From positions 3,782,001 to 3,846,000 of the forward strand of contig JAPNXP010000007.1 of assembly GCA_028753945.1 (NCBI GenBank): DNA of 64,000 bases. The letters are read 5' to 3'. The position numbers were made by a program, and so were the translations under genes. Below the pieces are notes generated by a model. That model was not told where the DNA came from, ran no database searches, and worked only from the letters and a program-made list of their open reading frames with translations. Positions within the stretch are counted from its first letter, which is position 1; each line of letters starts with the position of its first letter. Of this stretch, positions 56,467 through 64,000 are shown piece by piece. This DNA is from Hexactinellida sp. DTS-2022. Lineage: Eukaryota > Porifera > Hexactinellida.

Positions 56467-56760
56467 CATTAATATTAGTTTATATGATAGAATTCTTTAA
56501 GTACACGATATATTACCTAAATATCAAAGAATGTCAGTTGCGATATTGAATAATGCTGAATCATCAATAATCACTTCACTAAATTGGCATTCTGAAGACT
56601 TTGGAGAATTTATTTCATAGATTTTTCATTTCTCAAATAATTCTATGATATATTAGCTTCATTTCAATGTTTAAACTCGATTTTCTATTTTGCAACTAAA
56701 GCGCCTACATTGTCAGTCGAAGCATCCTAAAGATCACTAAATCGGTCAAGAAATAAATAA

Positions 56761-56879
56761 ATCCAAAATTCCAGCTGTGCCGGCACATATTCCTTTTGGA
56801 GGCACTATATTTTGGTGATTGGTTAATTGATAGAGCCTCCAAAGGAAAATGAAGTCGTGACAGCTGCAATTTTTGATTT
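56761..56879. repeat. Hairpin repeat, copy 4
   Basis: It has the same arms as copies 1-3 (AATCCAAAATTCCAGCTGTG and complement) with more mismatches. It is followed by the same CTCAAGGTGTTTCGACCCAT tail seen after copy 1 and near 49030. Confidence 0.8.
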
Positions 56880-57943
56880 TTTTTTCTGACTTGTCATGAA
56901 CGCCTCAAGGTGTTTCGACCCATTTATCAAATTGTGACGGGACAAAGGAACGATTGATAAATTTGATGTTTGTTTCTATCTTAAACCAAAATGAGTTTAA
57001 TGCCATTAATTAATTATGATAGATTATAAATAATTTAAATAGTTAATTAATTTAGGAATATTATCCGCGGTGAGAGTTAAGTTAAGTCAACAAATTCCTT
57101 ACAAAATTTAATTTGCTTTGATCCATTGTATAGTAATAATACAATTAAATAATACCAGCTCGAATTCACAAGTTAAATCAATGTAATTATAGCAAGTTGA
57201 ACTATAGATCAAAAGCGGATCACCGATTAAGCAAATCCAGGCTTGGACTGGCCGTTAGGCGGGTCGATTATAAATTTAATAACAGAAAAAGCTTAGTACA
57301 GTGGAGTTGCTATATTAGCAAAACGGGTTTTGTTTCAAAAATAGTTGCTAATGGGCGATTCTAATAAGGGAATTTTGTTTAAAAATAGCAAAACACGATT
57401 TAAGTAGCTATAATAAAAATACACAATATTACCCTCTCACGATATTTGTGGATCAGATAGGTTTCATAAGCGCATACAGTTTTCCTGGAAGATTGTGAAA
57501 GGGGGGAAATGGATCGGGAAAGCGAAAGGTATATAACAGATACTCCACTTTTGATAGTAAAACATTTAATAATAAAATCTAAATAATAGTATAAAAATTG
57601 AAAATATGAAATCATATATTTATTGAGGAAGTCCGACTACATGATCACCCTAAATATGTCAACACAATGCGTATGTATACGTTCTAATTTTATAGCAACC
57701 TACGTATAATTAATTTTTTTGCGAGTAATATAATTGTTAAAATTTTGAGTTGCTTAATTTGTCTATTAGTAACTTTAATTAATTTGCTTTAAGGGGAACC
57801 AGGAAATGGGTTACTAATATTAAACGAAGCGAGTTGCTAATAGCGGAACTTGACTTTATAGAATTCCCTATGCAATACAACAGCAGTTATAGTCTTCCAC
57901 GCTACTTCAAGGTTTCATTGTGGTTTCGTCCGGTTTTAGTTTA
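56880..57943. other. Dispersed repeat tail and unresolved MITE ends
   Basis: Positions 56880-57200 continue the hairpin-associated repeat. Positions 57299-57855 hold GTTGCTAATAG words resembling the ends at 58982 and 61900, but I cannot pair them into a clean element. Confidence 0.4.
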
Positions 57944-57988
57944 AGCGGAGTCAGGGGCGTAGCCAGGGTTTTGGTTTGGGGGAGTCCT

Positions 57989-58456
57989 CAGGGACGTTGC
58001 CAGGATTTTTCACCTAGGGGGGCACAGAAATTTCCAGGAAGGGCAAACATTATATTGGTGTTAAATCTAGCAATTGATGTTACCAAAACTATGCGATAAA
58101 GATGAAGCTTTCTAGTATAATGTCCTGCAAAGTATGCAAATGTTTTGGTTAGTGTAATTGGTTTCAATATAAGTGTAGATTTATATATTAGACGAGCGAG
58201 AGAAGCGAGCGAGAAAAATTTTTGATGTGTCTAGGGATCTTGAACAATGTACAGGGGAAATTGGAGCCTCGTACAGGTATATGACTCAAATGGATTGGAA
58301 AATGTGAACTGATTAAATTGAATTCAATAGCATCAATTAATCAGAGAATTAAATAGTTCAATATATTTTAACAGGGGGGGGGCATTGCCCCGGGGCGAGA
58401 ATTTCTACCAGGGGGGGGATTGCCCCCCTATGCATCCCCCCGTGGCGACGTCCCTG
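57989..58456. mobile_element. Nested hAT-type MITE, 468 bp
   Basis: Flanks GGAGTCCT and GGGGTCCT (57981-57988 and 58457-58464) match at 7 of 8. The ends are CAGGGACGTTGCCAGGA and TGGCGACGTCCCTG. It is younger than the element that contains it. Confidence 0.85.
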
Positions 58457-58654
58457 GGGGTCCTGAGCGAGTAAAGCGAGCCAATAAGGGGGTCTGGGGG
58501 CATCGTCCCAATCGAATTAAAAAAATTACTTTAACAAAAGACCGATTTGCGGTACGGGAAATTCTAGGAAATTCTCTCTAACCATTAACAAAAAAAACCC
58601 ACAAAATAACATTTCCATAAACCTAGTATGGTATCGCTTGGCCTATTTTTATGT

Positions 58655-58714
58655 TTATTCAACAGCTATATGTAATTTAATTTACAAATTAAATTACATA
58701 TAGCTGTTGAATAA
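58655..58714. repeat. Perfect 60-bp palindrome
   Basis: Two 29-nt arms starting TTATTCAACAGCTATATG pair perfectly around a 2-nt centre. It lies inside the 881-bp hAT MITE. Confidence 0.95.
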
Positions 58715-59564
58715 TTTTTTGAGGTACTTTTGAAACATGAGTAGTCCTCTGTTTTTTATTGCTAATGAAAAAATCTGTCTGACAGATTGGGGGGGTACTA
58801 GGACCCCCAGGACCCCCCCCTCTACGCCACTGAGCGGAGTTTGTCCACTGTCTGTCCAAAACTGGATTTGGACCGGAAAAACCCAACTCTGCTAGTGTAA
58901 TACTTGGCTGGATATAATTTGTAGATTAATTAATTAATTAACTAATCTCATACTCCAGTCCAACTTCGTATTCTCTAAATACAGTGGAGTTCGCTTAACT
59001 GCAACCCGTGTTTTCCACTAAATCTGGTTGCTAATAGGCGAATTTCCAAATACAGTACAACCTCGCTAATCCGAACAGAGGTGTTCCGATTCAAAAATCT
59101 TCTGTTCCGATTAGTGAATTCGTTCTGATTTGTGAAGTAATGCATTTTCTATTGGCATCTATAAATGAGAATCTCGATAATCCGAACCAAACTTGTACAA
59201 AGCTTGTTAATTCGCACTAAACATCTAGTGCAGTGGTACTCAAACTGTGGTCCGCGACCCACTAGTGGGTCGCGAGGAAATTGTTACTGGGCCGCGGAAA
59301 GATCATGAAAGTTGTTCAATATTTTATTTAATGGATTTCAATCTCCAATTATTTGTTGTCATTGTACAATTTTTGGGTATAATATCGAAATCTCCCTCAC
59401 TCTTCAAAATTATCAGATGATGATCACATAATCTACTTCCTAGAATGCTGCTAAAATTTCAACAATCCTGAAAACATAAACAGTAACGTGAAATTCAAAC
59501 ATAATTTATCTTCCACAATACACTCCCCTACCAAAAGTATTAATTTCCATAGAAAATAGCAATA

Positions 59565-60574
59565 CAGTCAAACCTTCAAGATCCGGACACCTCATTCAAC
59601 CGGGGAACATTTTTGTATAAGTTAAAATTAAGTCGCCTTTTTTTGGTTATTAGCCCCAAACATGGGCGTAGAGTTATTAATTATTTTACCAAAAGCTGAC
59701 GGGGCGTGATTCTGTGTTTGAAAATAATTTTTCGTTCATAAACAATGGCAAAATTTTGAATAGCGGGGTGGTCGTAATTCCAAAATCTATTAATACTAAT
59801 GTTAATAAGTGGTTGAACGAGAAAAAAAATTAATAGGAATATCGGGATCATCGTATTCTGAGGTGGTCGTTAAGCGGGATTCCACAATTGGATACTCGTG
59901 CAGTAAATTATTGATAAAATATCCGGAAAGTATAATTATTTTTGATTGACCGGTTAATCGGTTTTTCCGCTTAATCGGGTCAAAATTTCACAGGATTTAT
60001 AGGACAGAATTATAGTTTGGCTTACAATATTTTCGGTTAATCGGTTTCTCCGCTTAATCGGGTCAAAACAACGACTGTAGTCATGATTTCATACTCTGTA
60101 TATATTTATATATTTACGGAATCTTTAACAGAAAGCTGACGGGGCGAAGAGTCCTCCGCCCCGTAATGCATACGGGCTGACGGGGCGTGCCCCGGCCGCC
60201 CCGTCATACTCTACGCCTATGGCCCCAAATTTAGTTTATCTTTGCAAATTTGAATGTCAAACATTTACTAAAAGTAAACCACCCTTATCTGGGCAGTAAA
60301 TATTGGTTTAGATTTGGCCATATGGAAATTTCGCTACTTTATATACAATTCATTTTCGAAATTTATGAACTGCTTGGGTAAAGTTATACCAAGTTTCGAT
60401 GAACGGAGGATGCGCAACTGGCTAGAGTCCCCGTCGACAATAGTTTTGGAGATATCAGGCCATAAACTCTAGTTGATTATGGAATAAATTTTATGGTTAT
60501 TTCCGAGATCCGTGCAAATTCTAAGATCCGGGGACCCTCCGGACGAGGCTGCCCGGATAGGGAAGGTTCGACTG
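59565..60574. mobile_element. Nest level 5: pogo/Tc1-type MITE, copy B
   Basis: Ends CAGTCAAACCTTCAAGATCC and CAGTCGAACCTTCCCTATCC (inward) are flanked by TA. Without the nested hAT MITE it is about 440 bp, matching the 448-bp copy at 53207-53654. Confidence 0.88.
59661..60221 (+). mobile_element. Nest level 6: hAT-type MITE, 561 bp, copy B
   Basis: Perfect GCCCCAAA duplications (59653-59660 and 60222-60229) flank a 561-bp element that appears identical to 30075-30635. It is the innermost and youngest member of the nest. Confidence 0.95.
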
Positions 60575-60980
60575 TATAGTGTGTCTAGAAAATTTTACAT
60601 TGTATTCGTAATATATGGAGATTGAAAAATTATGTCAGATTCTTTTTCTACGCATTTTTGAAATAACCATTGCAGGAGCCTTCACCTCTGTTAGTTACTG
60701 ATTAGGTTGAAAATTACCATCCATTGCCACTATGTACCACTTAATCCCACCTTATACCATGTTGGCAATTGGAATAAATGTACATGGTGCCACCGGATGT
60801 TAATTTTCAAAATAATCAATATGATATTTATTTGAAAGCTCTACATAGGTTAATTGGATGCGTTGAACACGATTCTACAATCAAAATGACCACATCTCAT
60901 ATAATTTGAATATTAGACTATATAATACTATTTCCAATGGAAATTTTGGGTTGTTGAATACTTTTGGTAAGGGTGTGTAT

Positions 60981-61466
60981 CAGGCTTGGGGCTGATTACG
61001 ATTACAATCGTAATCGATTGTAATCGATTACAACTTTCCTGTAATCGTAATCGTAATCATAATCAAGCTTTTCTTGAAGGATGTAATCGTAATCGTAATC
61101 GTAATCACCCAAATCAGCCCAGGTATGGCAACAGGCCCCCCCCCCCAAATTTTCCACAGTAACTTTAAATAAGGATATAGTTTGAGGGTTCGCTGATCTC
61201 AATGCACCTCCAAATATATATCCGGCCCCTACAAATAATTCTTGGTGGCTACCCCCATGCTCACGGGCATTATTTTTCGTTCGCATGAAACTCCGGGGCT
61301 TAATCGAAACAATCGTAATTGCAACGTAAAGAAAATGAAGTGTAATCGATTGTAATCGATTACAACATTTCCTGTAATCGTAATCGTAATCATAATCAAG
61401 CTTTTTCTGAAGGATGTAATCGTAATCGTAATCGTAATCACTCACTAGTAATCAGCCCCAGGTCTG
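60981..61466. mobile_element. hAT-type MITE, 486 bp, of ATCGTAATCGTA repeats
   Basis: Perfect GTGTGTAT duplications (60973-60980 and 61467-61474) flank ends CAGGCTTGGGGCTGATTAC and, inward from the right, CAGACCTGGGGCTGATTAC. Arrays of TAATCGTAATCG occupy both halves. It landed on the right end of the level-4 element, inside level 3. Confidence 0.93.
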
Positions 61467-61920
61467 GTGTGTATATTAGGTTGACATTAATTAGAAACGC
61501 TTTATAATTTACTGTCGATTATCCACAATTGATAATTTCCACGTATTCGCATCATAAATGTTAAACATTACAATAATCAAATTTTACTAACTTCGAGACT
61601 GCGCGAAAATACGCGAGGTCCGTGTAATTGTGATAACGAAATTATTGGTCCGCGACATGAAAAAGTTTGAGAAGCACTGATCTAGTGTACTCCTTAAAAT
61701 ACTTGCCTGAGACTTATTTATACTTCCATTGCAATTTACGATTTTTAATATTTTGGTTTCTCTTGTTCGGATTAGCGAGGGTTCGGATTAGCGGGGTTTG
61801 GATTAGAGAGGGTGTACTGTGGGGGAGTTAAATTAACAGTATTATCACGGTGGGACCCGAAAAGCGGTTGCTAATTAAGCAATATTGTTAATAGGGAGTT
61901 ACTAATAAGCACACTACACT

Positions 61921-62600
61921 GTAGTTGACATATTTCCGACTCTCCCTGATGTTTGCATTAACCAGAGTCTGCAGGACTAGTAAATAAACTAGATTCAGAG
62001 AAACCTCTGATTAGTGAACACCCTATAATTAATAAACACTCTGGTAGCCCCGAGGGGGTTTACTTCCGACTTGTTGTTTATAATACTACTTATGGAAATT
62101 AAAATATTTCTCTGATTAGATAGAATAACCAGTAATTGCCGATTGACATATTAGTTAATTTATGTTGTTGTCGAATTACGAGTTAGAAACGTAAAGTGAA
62201 TGCACTATAAATTTATTATATACAGTCAAACTTACATTACTTACTTGATTCTAATCAGATAAATAGATTGAATACTAGGGTATTTAATAGCACGTTGGTT
62301 TAATAAAATTCCTACAATTAGCAAATAACACAGTTCTTTTAGTATGTTTAATAGGTATTTGTTCTAAACTTCCAGGGTTGCATACAGGTTTTTAGGTCAG
62401 GGGGGGCAAATGGGATTGGTTAAAGAAATAAGGGGGGCGAAGCCCATCCAACTAAGGGGTCCCGGGGGCAGCCCAAGGGGGGGAAAGGAAACCCAGGGGG
62501 GGCAAAGCCCCCCCCGGCCCCCCCTAAATGCAGCCCTGAGTTCATTAATTAAAATTATAAATTATTTTTAAATTTTAATCAATTATAATTTATAATAATT
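61921..62600. other. Gene-free; GC-rich MITE-like block
   Basis: Positions 62374-62538 have ends CAGGGTTGCATACAGG and ATGCAGCCCTG and opposing G/C runs, like the hAT MITEs elsewhere, but no 8-bp duplication was found. Confidence 0.5.
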
Positions 62601-62689
62601 CTACCAATCAAATCAGTAGCGAATTGTCGTGTAATGAATTGTTATGTAACGAATTGTCGGAGTTCCCTTCAAGACGGCTAAGTCTATGA

Positions 62690-63000
62690 TGTAAAATACT
62701 TACTTTATGTGCATTAAAAATTGGACCACATTCAATAGGAGTGTCTAACTGATTGTGTAAATAGTTAGGGATAATGTACCAATTCATTGAGTTGCCATCA
62801 GTACAGTCAACTAATAATATGTTAATTCAACCAAGGCTGCTAACATATTAAATCCAACATTTGTACCCCATGCATTGGGTGCAGAATTAGCGTTAATATG
62901 TTCATGCAATTCCTGCTCACTGAGTATGCCAGATTTGCGCATAACATTGTAGGGATGCTGGGTACTGGTAATAAATGTATTAATCAGATTGTACATACTT
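62690..63000 (-). pseudogene. Possible OTU-like protease remnant
   Basis: The reading ELHEHINANSAPNAWGTNV followed by an Ala-rich stretch, then (after a shift near 62813) LLVDCTDGNSMNWYIIPNYL, resembles the central WGT-x-x-E and following strand of OTU-type cysteine proteases that some Helentrons encode. The catalytic Cys and His are not seen. This is a tentative reading. Confidence 0.35.
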
Positions 63001-63505
63001 TAATATCTCGAAAATAATTTAAGTGCCAAATATTATATGAGATAGAGTACGGTACAAACAGTTACTATCTGGTTGAACATTATACGTACACTGAAACATT
63101 CTGACCAAAATAAGTTGTCGGTTGTGCTTTAAGTGAGGTGTAATAATTGCTTACTGCACCTCGAGTCTCACGAATAGGTAAAATGAGTATCTCGTGTAAT
63201 CTAATACTATGCGCAATCTTCTGCCGCATTGGGATAGTAAGACTATTGACCGTACCATTGAGAAAATACTATGACAAATCGTATGGATCTCGAATTATTG
63301 CATCAAATATACATTCACGATCTGATAGTGGTGATACAATTAATTCAGCTATATCCATTTTGTCTATTACTTCCAATGGGCTAATAGCACTGTCATTAAA
63401 CTCATGAGTCATGAAGTTTAATGATTTTACCTTTGCCATCAGATATATTTGGGGCCGACTCTCTCTTTGCAGGGGGAGCAATAGCCTCAGGCAAAGGAGT
63501 CATTG

Positions 63506-64000
63506 TCAATTGGGAATTGTTTCATTCAATAGAGAACATATTTCATCTATGTCTTCTATGGGTTCAATATGAAAAGAGGATTTATAATCTTCCCTATAGA
63601 CTACATTTATAATCCAAACTTCCCCAGATTTTGATTTGTCAATTCCACATACCATGATTTTTAGTCCCAATGGATTTTTAACTCTACTCAATGCAACATA
63701 GAGTTTGCCAAGGCTAAAAATGACTTCAGGGGATGACAGATATAGACCAACGGTATCCAAACTCAGACCTTGCCCTTTGTTAATTGTGATACAATAGGCT
63801 AGGCGGATTCGAAACTGCCTCCTTCTGAGAATAAATGGAAGTTCTGAATCAGAAGAAGTCAAGATAATTCGTGGTATAAAGACTCGCTTATGCTTGTTTG
63901 ATCAGTTGCGATCTCCGCGTCAATTACTCGGTTTGAGAATGCTCTAATAATCAACCGAGTACCATTACAAATAGGGATTACAATCCCGGGATTATATCCC
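63506..64000 (-). CDS. PIF1-type helicase C-terminus of a Helitron, partial
   Basis: This is the end of the RepHel-type protein that drives rolling-circle transposition. Readable from the window edge are [20 protein letters not shown], then, after a shift near 63895, [20 protein letters not shown] and [20 protein letters not shown]. The helicase motif ITINKGQG is followed by LDTVGLYL and [11 protein letters not shown], the conserved C-terminal helicase words. The frame ends at 63506 after an acidic tail. The Walker motifs and Rep domain lie outside. One frameshift is present, so the copy may be inactive. The Helitron assignment is secure from the LRRRQF...INK.QG...LYVALSR series; Helentron versus Helitron is not settled. 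Confidence 0.85.

Larger units (their letters stand above)
57952..58832. mobile_element. hAT-type MITE, 881 bp, with nested MITE
   Basis: Perfect AGCGGAGT duplications (57944-57951 and 58833-58840) flank ends CAGGGGCGTAGCCAGGG and CTCTACGCCACTG. A second hAT-type MITE lies inside at 57989-58456. A 60-bp palindrome is at 58655-58714. Confidence 0.93.
59521..60977. mobile_element. Nest level 4: Tc1-like element
   Basis: Ends CACTCCCCTACCAAAAGTAT and CACACCCTTACCAAAAGTAT (inward from the right) are flanked by TA (59519-59520 and 60978-60979). TTTCCAT words inside both ends also pair. Confidence 0.85.
59231..61679. mobile_element. Nest level 3: hAT-type element
   Basis: Perfect ATCTAGTG duplications (59223-59230 and 61680-61687) flank ends CAGTGGTACTCAAACTGTGG and CAGTGCTTCTCAAACTTTTT read inward. 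The GGTCCGCGAC words near both ends confirm the pair. Confidence 0.93.
59053..61819. mobile_element. Nest level 2: pogo-type element
   Basis: Ends CAGTACAACCTCGCTAATCC and, inward from the right, CAGTACACCCTCTCTAATCC match at 18 of 20. TA precedes the left end; the right flank is TG. Its own sequence is about 310 bp. Confidence 0.78.
58982..61920. mobile_element. Nest level 1: Tc1/mariner-type element
   Basis: Ends CAGTGGAGTTCGCTTAACTG and, inward from the right, CAGTGTAGTGTGCTTATTAG are imperfect inverted repeats flanked by TA. GGTTGCTAATAG/GGTTGCTAATTAAG words face each other. Nearly all of its interior is made of five further nested elements. Confidence 0.75.
62640..64000 (-). mobile_element. 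Helitron/Helentron element, C-terminal part
   Basis: The minus strand enters from beyond 64000 with helicase C-terminal sequence and continues into a region with an OTU-like remnant. The Rep domain and 5' end are outside the window. No hairpin or CTRR terminus was located. Confidence 0.65.

Noticed and set aside
61002-61445. Asp/Tyr-repeat protein
   Set aside because: It is a reading of the ATCGTA arrays of a hAT MITE with a perfect 8-bp duplication.

Overview
The window is eukaryotic and almost certainly from a metazoan, probably an invertebrate. It is AT-rich, has spliced exons, and is made mostly of DNA transposons and their short non-autonomous derivatives. The families seen point the same way: MULEs with a FLYWCH finger, P-like elements with a THAP domain, a Helitron/Helentron-type helicase, a CR1/L2-group LINE with an (ATT)n tail, and many hAT-type MITEs with GC-rich ends. 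I cannot name the species. Bacterial features (operons, ribosome binding sites, CRISPR) do not apply.

Host genes are nearly absent. The one recognisable exon encodes part of translation initiation factor eIF2B subunit delta (10494-11092, minus) and has both splice sites. A second exon-like stretch (54231-54551, minus) has a donor site but I do not recognise it.

Layout. 1-9000: short MITEs, a decayed minus-strand gene of a transposon-associated family (3351-5061), and dispersed repeats. 10494-11092: the eIF2B4 exon. 12927-18407: MULE 1, with tandem-array inverted ends, an 8-bp target duplication, a FLYWCH-MULE transposase relic and a downstream RING finger. 18898-19256: a TATG microsatellite. 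19262-21085: MULE 3, nearly intact with one frameshift. 21097-22300: a Tc1-like MITE holding part of a foldback family. 24087-28321: a full-length LINE with two intact ORFs and a 104-bp perfect target duplication. 31627-34683: MULE 2, again with tandem-array ends and a RING finger. 36619-40155: P-like element 1. About 40340-50900: P-like element 3, decayed and split by the insertion of P-like element 2 (40516-44771) into its C-terminal coding region. 52033-53108: a 1.08-kb foldback palindrome. 57952-61920: densely nested MITEs, up to six levels deep. 62600-64000: the C-terminal part of a Helitron-type helicase with a possible OTU-like remnant.

The most unusual point is a pair of diverged MULEs (1 and 2). 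Each joins a FLYWCH/MULE transposase to a C-terminal RING finger resembling the inhibitor-of-apoptosis type, and each ends in inverted arrays of short tandem units. Nothing in the window is a viral genome or a recognisable toxin gene.
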